From contig CM067512.1 in the NCBI GenBank assembly GCA_034509495.1, forward strand, positions 3,488,199-3,552,198: 64,000 nucleotides of DNA, written 5' to 3'. The position numbers and the translations under genes are program-made. Source of the stretch: Acestrorhynchus altus (Eukaryota > Chordata > Actinopteri > Characiformes > Acestrorhynchidae). Under the pieces are notes generated by a model, which was not told where the DNA came from, made no database searches, and saw only the letters and a program-made list of their open reading frames with translations. Positions 23,401-36,510 of this stretch are shown one piece after another (position 1 is the first letter of the stretch; each line of letters begins with the position of its first letter).

Positions 23401-26400
23401 TATTTAGGTTCTATTTACCAATCTGCATTGGGGACGATGCTGCTGGAGCTTTTGTTTGGTGCTGGTCCAATGAAATTTATGAAAACGTGCCTGAAGAAAA
23501 CATCAATTTCCATAATCATTGATGATCTGGGGCTGCATGTCAGGTAAAGAACTTTGCAAGTTGACTTCATTCTTATGGATGATAATGCATCTTGCCATAA
23601 AGGAAAGTATGTGAAAACTTTCCTTCAAGAAAGGCTAATGTCACTTGCATGGCCTGCAGATGGTCCAGATCTCAATCTAGTAGACAATCTCTGGTGGAAA
23701 ATGGTCAATGACAAGGTTCCATGGTGCAGTGTTTCTCATGATTCCATATTTTTTTTTCCTGTACCTGATCTTTTTTAGTTTATTAATGACAAGGTTGGAA
23801 TTTTTAAAAATATAGGTTGTCAGTTCTGATTAACTTTTTTCTACAAAATTAAACAATTGAAAGAACCTCCTCAGAGAGTCCATACTTTTTGCCTGGGGTT
23901 GAATGATTACTAATGCTTAGTAACTTACTGGTCATATGAATGGTCCAACAATGCTGTGTAGACAATCATGATTATACTTTCAAATAAATTCTGTCATGTA
24001 GACTTTGTTTTCCACTTTTTTCGTGGTGCATTTTCAACCCCCCCCCCCCCCTCCCTCCACCCTTTATGTCATACATACGCAAAGAACTGTGTTTAAGCAA
24101 AGACTGGGAAAGAGTTTCGCCAGAAGACTCCTCTGAAGAAAACCTTGCCTGCATCCTCACCATCACCACAAGTTTTCAAAAGGTACATCTAAACAAGTCT
24201 GATTTTGGATACAAGTCCTGTGGACTGACCGTTAAATACAAGAGTGCAGAATTTCCTGAAAAGAAAACCTTTTCGACTGTTAAGTAGTGGCTCTTTGGGC
24301 TGTGTTGCAGCCAGTGGCATGGGTAATGTTTCACGCAACACCTCAAAATCTATAATATACAAACTTATGGAATTCAGTATCACATATTTAAATCAGTGGT
24401 GCCCAACTTCTCCATGTGACGGTTTACCATGACAACATTCCAGGCTTTACTGCCAAATATCACTAGGAAATGCACACACCATTAAAAAACACCCTTTATG
24501 CACTGTTGAATTCTTCCTTGCATAAATTCCACAGTCAAAAGTTACAAACCTCTAATATAAAATGAACATGCATTCATATGAAGAAAGTGTGGATTCCGAT
24601 TAAATTTGAGGATGAAATTTCTGGAATGTCGTTTGTGTTAGCAAAAAATAAAAACAGACCAAATTAAGAGAGAAACACGGAGCATATTTTGAGTTATCAA
24701 GACTTTTATTAATGGCTGAAATTCCCTTGACCACACTTTGATTACAGGACTACTTAGGCCAGTTAAAGAAGCAATTTGAATGACCACACAAATACTTTTG
24801 TTCCTTGCTGATAATAGAGTTCCCTTTCAGTTCATCTATACAGAGGAATAATTTATGCTTCATATATATATATTTATAGATTTAAAAACAAAGTGAAAAT
24901 CAAGAAAAATCACAAATCACATACATATAGCCAGTTGGCTCAAATAGAGCTTCTCATGGCTCACAAATGCTCAACAGTTTTAGGGCACAAAATTTCATGT
25001 GCTGGCGTGTACCACCGACGTGATATCTGGCAGAGAAGCTCCATTTAGAAAGGCCTTTACACAATTTAGCCAAAGCATCACAGAAAAGAAGAACGGTAAC
25101 TCTGTATCTGCATACATTTTGGAGGAGGTAAGGCTAAGGTTAGCTGTTACAAGAGGCTGGCTCAGGTTTGTAAACAGTGAGGCTGAGTAAGAGTCAGTGT
25201 CTGAGGAAACGTCAGAACAGAAGTAGATAAGACGAGAAATGAAAAGGAAGAATTGATGGGTGGAATTTTTGGTCACATTTCCTAAAAAGTATAAAAATCA
25301 CAGCGGTTTCTAAGTGGCTCGACATTAAGGAGGTCATCGCCATTACTTCCCTAACTGCAAGTATTGTCTCCACGTGTGGATGCTGTCCCTGAACTACCTC
25401 CGATATAGTGATGGCCAACTACTTCTCTCCGATTATCAAGGGAATTATAAGTTCAGTGTCATAAATGGTCACCTTGCGTGTTTAAGGGGCTAGTAACATC
25501 AGGCTCCTTGCACATGGTATTACAGGAGGATGATGAGTACACAGTACCAGTCATAAGTGAAACATGAAAGTCTTGCTGGATGTGTGGAAAATTGGTCACA
25601 AACAGATGTTAATGTAGGAGTGATTGCTTTTGAGTGCCAAAGGCCATAGTGAGCTTAGGAGGTATATAGAAGCACATGCTCATACGAGTCTTCCAGCAGT
25701 GGAGAAATGCCAGTCTACAGGAATTTATCAGAACTGTGGCCGAAAGACAAAGCTGAGCAAAGACCAGAGTGTGCCACTCTGCTCCATGTGTTGATGGTCT
25801 GCAGTACCTTGTGGAGTGTCCCTTCAGAAATTGGCTTTGAAGGACTTCTTGAAGATACTTGCCTGGAAGTCATTCAAAAGCAGTGAATTGCGCTGGAGGT
25901 CCAGGTCCTTCAGTTTTGTCTTTTGGCCACAATTCAAAGAATTTTTCCACACATCAAACTAGACATTCCCTGCTCTGTACCACCTCGTCTCGGTCTATAA
26001 ACCCTGTCGCACACCCCAAAGGTGTTTAAAGCTCAACCACCCTCATGCAATGCCATTTGCAGAAGCCTGAAGTTACTACCACCTTAAAAATGCAAGGTGC
26101 CCATTTTTTTCCTCTGGTGAACTTATCTATGCAGGTCATTCACATTTAGTATTCTACTCAAACTTTGACAACAGAAGGGTTTCGGATATTTCCAGATAAA
26201 CCCCAGGACTAATCGGCAACAAAGGAAAAATGTACACTGATGAATTCAAGTAAGAACTAAGAATGAAGCACCTACCACAGGATTTTTGAACCCACCATAT
26301 AGCTTAAACGACCTTTTCTATTCAGCCAGTGTCTCTCCAGCTCAAATAAAGAATTGAAGCACACAGACACAAGAAGTGCTACTGGTAATCTAACGGAAAG

Positions 26401-26585
26401 CCGAAGGTTCCTGACAACACCGTTAGGAAAGTGCTTGTTGCATCTAGTTCTATAAAGTGGGTGTTCGGTTGTTCAACAGGTAGTGTGTCCATGTTAACAC
26501 TTAAAGGATGAATTTTTGACCCATGGCAGTGTGCTGAAGGTGTATTTGTTGAAGGGTATCGCTTTTGGACCAGGTTCCTGCCATG

Positions 26586-26668
<83 letters not shown>

Positions 26669-29600
26669 GTTTTCTATACTCGTGTATCCTAAGGCCGCTC
26701 AGGCCTCTGTATCGGCAGCCTCTGCTGTCGACTCTTCCTGTGAGGCTGGTGGCGTACCGTTGCTCTCAGCTGCAGGTTCCTCGGGGGCAGCAGCAGCAGC
26801 CGGCTCCTCGGCAGGAATCGCGGGAGCTTCCAGTGCCTCTGCTGCAGCCTCCACCTCCTCTGCTATCTTCTCCACCTCCTTGGCTACTTCGGCCACTTCT
26901 TCCGCTGCTTCTACGACAACTGCAGCTGACTCAGCGACCACCTCCGCCGTCTCGGCAACCACTTCAGCAACCGTCTCCACCACAGTCGCTACAGAGCCCG
27001 CCTCCTCTCCGTTAACCTCTGCTGCAAGCTCCACAGGCCCTGCCTCCTCTCCGTTAGCCTCGGCTACGGCCTCCGCCTCCACTGCTGCCTCAGCTGCCTC
27101 CTCAACTTCCTCAGCACCTTTTATAAAGCAGAAACAGAATGTTTGGACCAGCCAGTGTACATGTTTTAGTAGCTAAAAATACATCCACTGTTTAAAGTGT
27201 AACTGGTAGGTTAAAGCTGAAAAGATGTAGCGTTAACACCATCATTCAAGTTTGGAATTACTGTTTTTTTTACAATATTAAGACGGTTTGTGAAAAGGTT
27301 ATATACACCTCTGGATCAGTTTCAAATAAATGTTAGTTTTTTTATTTCCACATCTTATATTACTTGCATCCAGAGCCATAGTCGACCAACATGATTGAGA
27401 TACTGGTAAGTGTGAGTGGAGAGCAGAGTTTTATTAGTGTGAGGAGTTGGTCTCACATGGACAAGCGAAAAAGAACAAATCGAAGTCCAGCAAGTCAACG
27501 TTACAACTCCATTATTAACTTTTATTCAACAAATTAACCACTACATTACAGAAAGGCCATCAAACTAAGTTGCTAATACAAACATTGTGTTAAATTTCCA
27601 GAGAGAGTGAGGCCAGTTATGCTCTCTAGGACTCCCATCCATGGATGTCTCTATGATTGAAGTGCCAATGACCAGTATTACGCTTAAACAGTTGCCTCAC
27701 TTGGGCAGCCAAACTGTATTTTTGTTATTGCAATACAAGTTTTGATGATTAACACATTAAATAAATCATTTCGGTAGCCTGTATGAAAAAATGATTTCTT
27801 TCTGACTGCTGCTGCTGGCAAGTGATTCCAGACTTCTGAATGCTAGCAAACAGTATGTGCAATACAATGGTTCACAAGGAATTGTACAATCCCCAAATCT
27901 CACACACTCACACAAACTTGGAACCCAACATTGCAGGCAGCATGCAGACAGCAAGACCAAACAGGGAGGACAGGAAAGAGAAATAAACAAAATTCACAGA
28001 GCACATAATAGGAAGAAAGGAAGGTAAAGGGAGGTGGGGAAAAGAGGGGTGAGGAACAGTAAGATGGTTGAACCTTACCATCTGTTCCAAGCTACTAGTA
28101 CCAGTAACTCTGTAAAGTCCAACACCAGAGACAGAATCAAACAGGCTTTTGTTTGTTCTGAACTTTTTATTGGAATATAAAGGGAAACAAAACTTTGACA
28201 GTTTCCCAAAACCTTGAAAGCAGAGCTGGTGAGGCTTTACATTAAGAGGCATCAGTTTCAGAAATGAGCCGAGGAACAGAGAAAGAAGAGTAGAGAGTTT
28301 TTGGAGTGGGATGAGTAACAGAACAGTAGAGAGCAGGACTCAGTGTTATTAGCAGTACTGTGCAGAGGGAAGAGAGATCCAAAAAGTCCTGACTGAAGAC
28401 TACGGGCGCAGAGTCTCGAATGCCTCAGTTAGTTAAAACTCTGGAAAGAGTCAGAACAAAGACAGAGTTAGAAAAAGAAGGAGACGTTTCAGATCAATTC
28501 TTTCTGGGTTACATTTAACATTTAATTCAACTTTGGTTTGAGATGAATTTCTGAATTTGTATATAGAACACTGTATCCATTGCATGTTTACAGACGTTCT
28601 GGAAAATCCACAACGTACACTATGTCCAAACGTTTGTAGATACCCCTAACCAATGCATTCAGCTACTTTAAGATGGTCCCATTGCTGAGAGAGATGTGCA
28701 ATTGCACACACAGCTTGTCTAGACCCTGTAGAGAAATAGTGCCAAAGAATATAACTCTCTGGAGCCAATAAACAAACATGAACCTATTGGCACCATGTCT
28801 AATGCCAGGTGTGGACTAAGGGGTATAAAGCACCCAACCACTCACCCATAAATTAGATGGGTCTGTGGAATGTGTGATTTAAAAAACAAAGATTGAGTGG
28901 GTGTCCCAATACTTTTGTGCAAATAGGGTATGTATGTAGTTTTACAATTAATCACTGTTACTGTCAAAGCAAATATTTTAAGAAGCTCTGAATTAGAGCA
29001 TCTACAGTCACACGCTGTAAATATCAGTCAGAAGGTTCCATCATAAATTTGGAAAGTTAGCACGGCTGCACAAATGTTTTATTTGTATTTTTCGATTCTG
29101 AAAAGCCAATTTTAAAGACATTAGAATTACTCCTGAAAACTAAAACTAACGCATGGGTAATGGGTTGGGAATGTGCATGAGGAGACTGATAGAACAAGAC
29201 AAGACAGGAGAGAAGTACAGACGGGTATTAAGGTGAAGAGCCAATGGGAGTGAAGGAGGGTGGAGCCCTGTTCTGATTAACAGGAGCTCGGACCAGGAAT
29301 AGCTACAGGCAGGAAGGGCAAGGCCTCAAGATACCTGGAGATAAAACTCAAACAGACCACCAGCAAAAACACCACGTAAATTCACATCCAATTCAGCACA
29401 TCTTTAAAGATCATATGCAGCACAGTTGAACTGCTGCTGCTTTATATACCAGTGTGACCTATATCTGAAGTTCATCTGAACAGTTCACGCTCCTAAACTG
29501 ATGTGCGTGTGCAAAAGAGCTGCTGTCGTCCAGTTTATCTTCTGGTCAGAGCACATTTATGAGGAATGTTTGGTTGGGCTGACAATATTTATTACCTATC

Positions 29601-32600
29601 AGAGTAAAATAAATTATACTTGGCAGACAGAAACTGGTGGTACATATGTTGCACATCCTACGATGTATCTACTGCAAATGAACACATTGTGAGAATGATG
29701 AAATGATTTATTGTGCAGCCCTGGTGAAAAGCTATTTTTTGTTAATTTAATTCAAAAAGGTAAATGCTTTATATAAATTGCATTTAGTGACATATCTCAA
29801 GCCTTTCTTTGACACTGGTCAGCTGTGGCCTGGTGGTTGGAGAACCAGCCTAGTGACTGGAAGGTTATCAGCTCGAATCGCTGAACTCTCAGGGCCCTTG
29901 AGCAATGCACTTAACTTCCCAGATTCTCCCTGGCTGCCGTGGATAGGGCTGCCCACTACTCCGGACACGTATGCTCACTGTGTGAGTTGTGTGTGTGGTT
30001 AAATGTGGAGTACAAAGACCCACAGTGTTTTGCACATATGATGAATATAAGATAGAACCGTTTACCCTTTTGAATTAAATTAATACGGAATGGTTTTTCA
30101 CGAAGTCCAAAATCCAAAAGACTGGATTTGGGCCAGTTGTACCTGCTGTGTGAATGTAACCTCATATCCCAGATCAGCACCAACATTAAATCCACCTTCC
30201 TAATAGGTCCGCCAGTCAGACCTTAATTAATCTAGCTAATATTAGACAGATGTAAACTGCACGACTCTACTCTGCTGTCCTCCCAGATGTTTGTCACCCA
30301 TAACCAAGTTATGACAACATTGAAAAATGTCCTTGAAAACCTGTCAGTGTCTCTCACTCAGCTGGCCAGCAAAATAACAACCAGACTCTCCTGATCCTAC
30401 TTCTGTTGAGACATGTAAGCTTTATATTCTGCACAGATGAGCAATGAAGAGTCATGATTTTAAATATGGAACATTAATCAGAACAGGGTGACCAGTGCTC
30501 AGGTAATTCGCGGTGATCTGCAGTGATCAGTTGAATGGACATCATGCAGTGGACTGAGCTCTCTTTCCCAGAATGAGTGCGATTACTACAGACATGGATT
30601 TTGACTGACACTTAGATGACTTCAACGGTTTCAAAAATGGCTCATATCAGATATCAGCATTTATGCAATTGTAGTTAATTTTAGGATTAAACATTAGCAG
30701 TTTAGTTCAGTGAAACAAACAGATATTAGTAACATTTCATACAACAGAGACTATGGCTATGAAATTAAGCACTAAGTTTGGGAAAAATGTAATAAAAAAT
30801 CACCCAGATACTCACTGTCACCGCCATCCTGGCCTACAGAAAAGACAACGAAACATTATGTATTAGAATATGGCCTCAATAAACAAACATAACATACATA
30901 TAAAACATAAAATACCAAAACATGAAATAAACGAACATCATGGTCTCTTTTTTAGAGATACCAATAACAAAACCTGGTTAAATGAAAAGAAATCCAATCT
31001 TTTTTTTTTTTTAATAATAATTTCAAATTATTTCTAGAAAACATTTTTCATCTTGAGTGCACATGACTTAAAGTCATAGCAGATTATAAACAGCCCGGGA
31101 ATCTCCCATCTCACCAAGTTTTGCTGGGAATCCATTGCACACTAATGGATTGCACACTATACACCTTCAACCTGCTGCTGAACTGAACCAAATACACCAC
31201 AAAATACACCCCATCACTAACATGCGTTCACTGTGTAACCTGGGTAGAGTACACACCCTGTTCTAGCTAATGTTGTCTACACATTGACTATCACAACAGA
31301 TGCTAGTCAGGGATTAACGTCTCCTAATGTTAGCCACGTTACCTACTCTCTCTGATGTCTAGATGTTGACCACCTTAGCAGAGGTCAGTCAGACGTTAAC
31401 TACTTCAGCTAACATTGGATAGAAGTTAACTAGTCCAGCTGACGTTAGCAAGACACTGACCATTCTAGCCAGTCAGTGGCATCTAGTCAAGTCAATTTTG
31501 TCACATCACACAGGTGTGAGTGAAAACACAAGTCCCTTTCAGTAGTGAAGCAGATGCATTTAAAAATAATAAATAAATAAATAAATAAAAGTATATCTAT
31601 GTGGTATAAATCAAGTATTTACACATTAACACTATACATACATTATTGCACTGAAATTCTGTGTTTATAGAAACTAAAATTATTTGCCTTATATGTACGT
31701 GCAATGGATGTAGAATTAGGTGCAGCTGTAATGTGAGAAGGTAGTGGGACCGTCTTTAGTGTGTACAGCTAATGTAAAGACATTTACTAAACATATACAA
31801 AATCGGTGCGGACACTTGGCTGTTGTTTCTTCCCTGTGGTTTGCTGATTTCTCCAACATTGACTTTTGCATCTAATTTTGCACACTGTTTTGCAAAGCAA
31901 GAACTGAATTTTGGTAATGAATGAATGTCTCAAATAAGGTCCTGCTAGGTTAAGGATCAAGCTTAGAGCTGAATGAGAGGTTGTAAAGGATCTCTCAAGG
32001 CTAAAAATACAAACACTGCGGGAAACAGTATGTGACCTTTAACCTAATCTTCTGCGGTGCTCAAGTAAGAACTATCATGGTAACTGTTGAGTAAGCCGAC
32101 CAGTTACGTGACCCTCATGAAACGTACATAAAAAGAGGTCAAATGGGAGAATTCCAAACATCAGCCCCGTCTCAGTGTGGAAATGACCAATGGGCAGGAG
32201 AGCTGAGAGACTTACCCTTTGGTGGCCACTGTTTGGGCTTCCAGTCATCTTTGGGTCGTGCCTGGATCTCTGTAATGCGGTCATTAAAGCGGTCGCTGTC
32301 GGAAGACACAGTTCTGTAGGTCTAATGAATTAATTACTATTATTATTACATAAGAAAAAATAATTCATAAAAACACAAACAATAAATGAAATGTGCAGAG
32401 AGGGATAAACGCTGATAGCAGAAGGACTCACATATGCCAAGGCTCCAGCAAAGGTTCCACCACACAGGACTATGTACACAATGTTTTCACCCGTGCCACC
32501 AGGAACTGATGACATGGGCCGCCGAGGAACGACTGTAAAGAAAGGAAAAAAAATAAAATAAAATTATATATATATATTTAAAAAAATAATTGAAACCCCA

Positions 32601-34026
32601 GCATATCTATATACTCCAAAACCCATTTTCAAATATTTAGAAATGTTCACCAAAGTCTCAATATTCCTGACCACAGGAGGACATTATGTCTACTTCCTCT
32701 CTGCTTACACTAATTCCATCTGTGACCAAATGATGAAGCCAAATGTTTTGTTTACTACAGAGCAACTTGGACTCGTGTCAGTCTCGGCTCTGCACGCGCA
32801 GACCTAGAGCGTCCTCAGACTTCTTGTTGCTGAACAAACCGAGTTGGCAGTGTGGTCACACTGTCTTTGACTGGTCAAACGATGGAGGTGCAGGAAATCT
32901 GAGGACTGAACAACATTCTGCAGGAAGGTTCCTCTAGAGGAAAATAAATATTCCTCATATTCTCACCCGTAATCCTGTCAGTCATGCCCTCCTACACTAA
33001 GAGAGCTCTAGACACCACAGTGTTATTTATACCAGCTAATCTGTTAATCTGGTTTAGGAGTCAAACAGTACAAAGACAGTGTGCCTGGATTAGACACATA
33101 ATGCTGTGTCACTAATTAGGCCAGGTTTCTTAGGAGAGATAGTTTGGAAGCCGTTTTAGCTTATAAGTACTCTGTATTAGTGAAGTATTAGTGTTTTGTA
33201 TTAGGGATATATTAGCAGTGGTACTAATAATTTGCATTAGTAAACCATTAGTACTTTGCACTTGTAGAGTATTAACTCTACATTTACAGTTACTGTAGGA
33301 ATTATATTTTAGCATTAATCAAATTATAAGGTTTATAAAAGTATCATAACTAACGTACTTCTACATTTTTACTGGAGCTCAGCTGCTCCTAGGTAGGACA
33401 CTCCATCCTTGGAGCATCCAAAGTAGTACTAGGGGTGTGATCCATCCAAAGGGGTGCCTGGGCTCCCCAGATCAACTAGAAATTGATAAAATATAAAAAA
33501 AAAACTAAAAACATCAATTCTGACATACATTCTGATGCTATTATTTACTTTACAGTTACTAGTATTTCCTGCAATGTTTGGGGGTGGGTGGTGTCACAGC
33601 AGCCTTCTTTTGACGTCCAATCCTATTCCGACACGATTAAATGTACACGGGGTCCTGGGGTAATGCTCACTTTCACATGGGTGTTTTTTTATTTCCATTT
33701 CGATTGATTGCGTCCTCTGGGAACTTTACAACTTGCCACTTTCTACTGAACTCAGTTGGCTGATAGTCTCAGATCCTGATTTTCCAGGCAAATGTTGCGT
33801 CACGTTGGAAAAATCTTTATGGCCATATTTTGTATCTCGGAGTGTATATTAATCACTTTTCAGCAAAGAAATTAAAAATCAGTTTCTCTGAGTGTTAGAC
33901 TACAGCTATTGCAAATATGTTCATGTGACCAGCCAACATACTAAAGTCGTTCAACCTGCCTCGTGGCAGTGAAAGTTATATCACTGATTAGGCCGGTTTA
34001 GGCATATTACACAGCATAGGCAATAT

Positions 34027-34077
<51 letters not shown>

Positions 34078-34838
34078 CAGCGGCACGTGTATGATAGAGG
34101 CACCATATCCCCGCCCACCCCCTTCATCTCTTCCATGAAGGTCACACATTAAAAGTCCTGTCAGGCTTCATGAACGTAAACAAGCACAAATACAGAATAA
34201 AAGTCCCCTTTAACCCGCCCCCAACCATTATTACGCAATTTCACGTTTTACAACAGTTTTCTAAACGGATTAATATGAAATAAAAAAGACAATCAGTCGA
34301 GTTCAAGCACCCAGAATCTGCAACAATATATCAAAATAGCAGTAAATGAGTGTAGTTTAAATACAGGTATTGGGGGGGTGTACACAGTGCACAAACTCAA
34401 GATTTACTGGAACAGCAACAAAGGACAAAAAATATATACATACAGTTGACCTTCACTGTCACCCAAAAGCCAAATTTGGCCTTGTTTTGAATCGTTCCGT
34501 TCCACCTTAAATACCACCGCAGTCTGAATGCAGCTCGCGCAGCGGTGCACACGACCAGCTGCAGGATTTAAGGTGGAACGGAGAGTTCGGGGAGAAGGCT
34601 TTAATTTTTGCTGAGAATAAACTCATAATCCTTGAAACAGCACAAAAATAACATCTGAGGGTTAAAATTAAATTTATGCATTTTTATATTTAGTTTAAGG
34701 GAGTGATTAAGAGCTCGAGGCTTTGGAGTCGATCCTTTAACGTTAAACTCGTGTCTCACCGGTTCCGTTCAGGCTGGACCGAACCACGAGGGCCTGACGG
34801 ACCGCAGCCCGACGACACGCTGCTCTGACCGCGAACAT
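20427..34838 (-). CDS. mgarp: mgarp, long isoform (alternative C-terminal block)
   Basis: Exons 34838-34760, 32532-32432, 32321-32216, 30833-30816 (shared), then 22245-21002 and 20462-20427. Exon 22245-21002 has acceptor cttttag|TGGCC in phase 1, matching the donor of the microexon, so it can replace the exon at 27117-26699. It encodes roughly 415 residues that are Glu/Val/Pro/Ala-rich, dominated by a 9-residue repeat of the type TPVAPVAEE / APVTPTAEE. A donor CAG|gtaaaa at 21002 (phase 0) can join 20462, which adds SKRRLLKIQMS and a stop, giving 527 aa in all. An alternative donor at 20995 exists. MGARP is a mitochondrial glutamate-rich membrane protein. The long block being part of mgarp is inferred from strand, phase and composition, not from homology I can recall. 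Confidence 0.7.
21440..22095 (-). repeat. 27-bp coding repeat in mgarp long exon
   Basis: About 20 tandem copies of a 9-residue unit such as IPVAPVAEE, APVTPTAEE, TPVAPVAEE. Neighbouring units often alternate two types, suggesting a 54-bp higher-order unit. The opposite strand is therefore also open (21543-22142) and gives a spurious Ser/Thr-rich frame. Confidence 0.9.
22435..22990 (+). mobile_element. Tc1-like transposon remnant
   Basis: Translation in broken frames resembles the Tc1 helix-turn-helix region (a DAHQSGNGY-like start and a TVRQIVYKWRK-like segment at about 22440-22560), and 'aaacatggtggtggtagcat' (22862) encodes the familiar KHGGGSIM block. It has several stops and is inactive. 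It lies in an mgarp intron. Confidence 0.8.
23150..23780 (+). mobile_element. Second Tc1-like remnant (DDE domain)
   Basis: The frame at 23554-23778 reads DFILMDDNASCHKGKYVKTF and WPADGPDLNLVDNLWWKM, the DDE-domain block of Tc1 transposases. The upstream part is in another frame, so the gene is broken. Confidence 0.85.
23781..26698 (-). other. Likely 3' UTR of canonical mgarp plus intron sequence
   Basis: The canonical mgarp stop is at 26699. A minus-strand AATAAA (plus TTTATT at 24705-24710) would give a 3' UTR of about 2 kb. No frame in this span looks coding. A C-run lies at about 24040-24052. Confidence 0.45.
26587..26664 (+). repeat. (TG)39 microsatellite
   Basis: Uninterrupted TG dinucleotides lie about 35 bases past the canonical mgarp stop codon, within its 3' UTR. 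Confidence 0.97.
26699..34838 (-). CDS. mgarp: mgarp, canonical isoform (mitochondria-localised Glu-rich protein)
   Basis: Exons 34838-34760, 32532-32432, 32321-32216, 30833-30816 and 27117-26699, in phase, giving 240 aa; the human protein is, as I recall, also 240 aa. MGARP (HUMMR/OSAP) is a mitochondrial membrane protein linked to mitochondrial transport and steroidogenesis. Seen: an Arg-rich, acid-free N-terminus (MFAVRAACRRAAVRQALVVR) typical of a mitochondrial targeting sequence; then RRPMSSVPGGTGENIVYIV and a Gly/Ala membrane segment ending AGALAY, aligned with the human RMSS...YYAY segment; TYRTVSSDSDRF; then an acidic Ala/Glu/Val tail ending AADTEA. A (TG)39 tract lies just past the stop. 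The start is the Met closest to the Arg-rich presequence; an in-frame upstream Met exists. Confidence 0.9.
28615..28935 (+). mobile_element. Tc1-type MITE, near complete
   Basis: It begins 'actatgtccaaacgtttgta' and ends 'gtcccaatacttttgtgcaa', inverted ends that are also seen at 57650-57770, 17540-17595, 20660-20700 and 63320-63355. The interior has no coding capacity. Confidence 0.8.
29819..30010 (+). mobile_element. tRNA-derived SINE copy
   Basis: A-box-like TGGCCTGGTGGTTGG (29826-29840), B-box-like region ATCAGCTCGAATCG (29868-29881), then the conserved body 'cttgagcaatgcacttaact' and 'tgcccactactccggacacg'. Confidence 0.85.
30816..30833 (-). other. mgarp: 18-nt microexon of mgarp
   Basis: The minus strand reads tctgtag|GCCAGGATGGCGGTGACA|gtgagt, adding GQDGGD in phase 1-1. 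Both splice sites are strong, and both alternative downstream exons accept this phase. Because it is a multiple of three it may be skipped without frame change. Confidence 0.75.
30834..32215 (-). other. mgarp intron with degenerate tandem 'gctaatgttag' repeats
   Basis: Loose repeats of a 'agctaatgtta...acgttgaccac' motif run from about 31255 to 31470, and (AATA)n is at about 31566-31590. No gene is seen. Confidence 0.6.
32533..34759 (-). other. mgarp intron 1
   Basis: It contains (TA)n near 32563 and a (CA)22 tract at 34030-34074. No exon-like sequence was found. Confidence 0.6.
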
Positions 34839-36510
34839 CCTGACCCACACGCCCGATAGAGTGAAGCACTGCGGCCCCGGAGACGGTCGGAACCCAAAGA
34901 CGTGAGGACGCTGCGCGCACACGGATTTATACCAGGGGAACACCTTTCAAATTAAAAGTCCTGAAGGGCAAACGGCACGCCACTGCTGCTGATGAGGATT
35001 ATAACAATATCAAGGTGTATGAAGTCATCATTAAAAAGATAATTATCAGTACTGCATTTATTGTTTGCATCTCATCCAAAAAACTGTTAAATCAATTAAT
35101 TGTAATTAAACACAGAAAAATGTGCAATTAGTGCATTTTTAATCATCAGCCTCATTTCCACAACCCCTGTCCACATTATCAGCTCCACTGACCATGTAGG
35201 GGCACTTCATAATTCTATAGTCAGACTTTAGTACGTGCTTTTAATTTGTCCTTCAAAGGTCAGGACCTCACAGGCCTGCCACAGAACAGGTGTCATTTGG
35301 GGGGTCAATCAATAACAAATGAATTAATGAATGAAAATGTGCTGCAAATTAATCAGAAATGACAAGGTTGTGCATTCGATACCTGGGATGACCAAGCTTA
35401 TACAACTGGCCCTTGAACTAGGGCTTTATCCCCAAGTGCCACACCGGAGGCTGTTCACTTCTCCGGCTTGTGTGTTTACTGGATGATTTGTCTTTTTGGT
35501 ATGGAAATATGTTTTATAAGCTGGTCACTGGAGGAGGCCTTCTCAAAATAAGAGAATCAAGAGGTGAATGACATACTAGTAATGATGAATAAAGGCCTCA
35601 GACCTTCTCTAAAGAACACGTCATTTCAACAAGTTTTGATGAACTGGTGAATAATTTAACACTTAAAGGGGCCAAATATGGCCTAAAAGTTGACTCCTCC
35701 CTTGAGCAAGGCACTCGTGAGTTAAATGAAGAGACTAAATTCATGCTATAAAGGATGATCTTAATCTGATCACTGTAGTGGGTGTATTAAATATTATTCT
35801 AATACACATTACAACTACAGACTTACTGTGATGGATTTCTAATCAATTCTCAAGCCACTCATGTGTTGCAAACCTAGATTCCTCATGCCTTAATTGGAGT
35901 TCATGTCTGTTTATAGGTACATGATTGACACGTGGGCAAAACCTGACCTCAATTCAGCAATGATTCAATACATATGAAGGCCTTCATGAATGGCCACAGC
36001 TTGCTGCATGTGCCCCTCAACTGCCTCAACTCTCAATGTTCAGTCTGTTAATAATGGCAACAGTGTTCCCTGTGCAAACATTGCCAGGGGTGTCTGCAAG
36101 AAGTGGCTGAGTAGAAAATGTTAAATACATGAACATCTTTATTTTTTTCACAGAAAATCATACAAGAGTGGAACACACAGATATAAGGTAACCAAGCATG
36201 ACAGACTATCCAGAGAGGATAGAAATGTGCCCTGTGGAGAGACAGGAAAACAATGAGCAAACTCTTACAGGGTTTCAACAGTTACTACATGGATTTAATT
36301 TGCATTCTTGTAAAACATTTTGCTTAGTGTGGTTTATGCACCTTTTGAGCTGTTTATATAATCCATAATATAATTTATATATATCACATAACAAATGATG
36401 TGTACAGGAAACCATGCTAAACCCAGATCTACTTTAAACACGTCACAAATTTGTTAGTTGCATTCAAAAGCTGTATCTAATAAGAACTGATGCTTACATC
36501 TAGTGAAGAA
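34839..36510. other. mgarp-ndufc1 spacer
   Basis: This holds the mgarp promoter and ndufc1 3' UTR. A diverged half copy of the 14458-15105 foldback element lies at 35155-35300 and a worn SINE fragment at about 35345-35470. No gene is visible. Confidence 0.55.

Larger units (their letters stand above)
27118..30815 (-). other. mgarp intron, repeats only
   Basis: It contains a Tc1-type MITE (28615-28935) and a SINE (29819-30010). Open frames on the minus strand near 27766-28252 are hydrophobic, lack splice-site support and show no family resemblance. Confidence 0.6.

Noticed and set aside
23150..23780. Possible active Tc1 transposase
   Set aside because: Conserved DDE-domain blocks are in different frames with stops between them, and no intact inverted ends were found.
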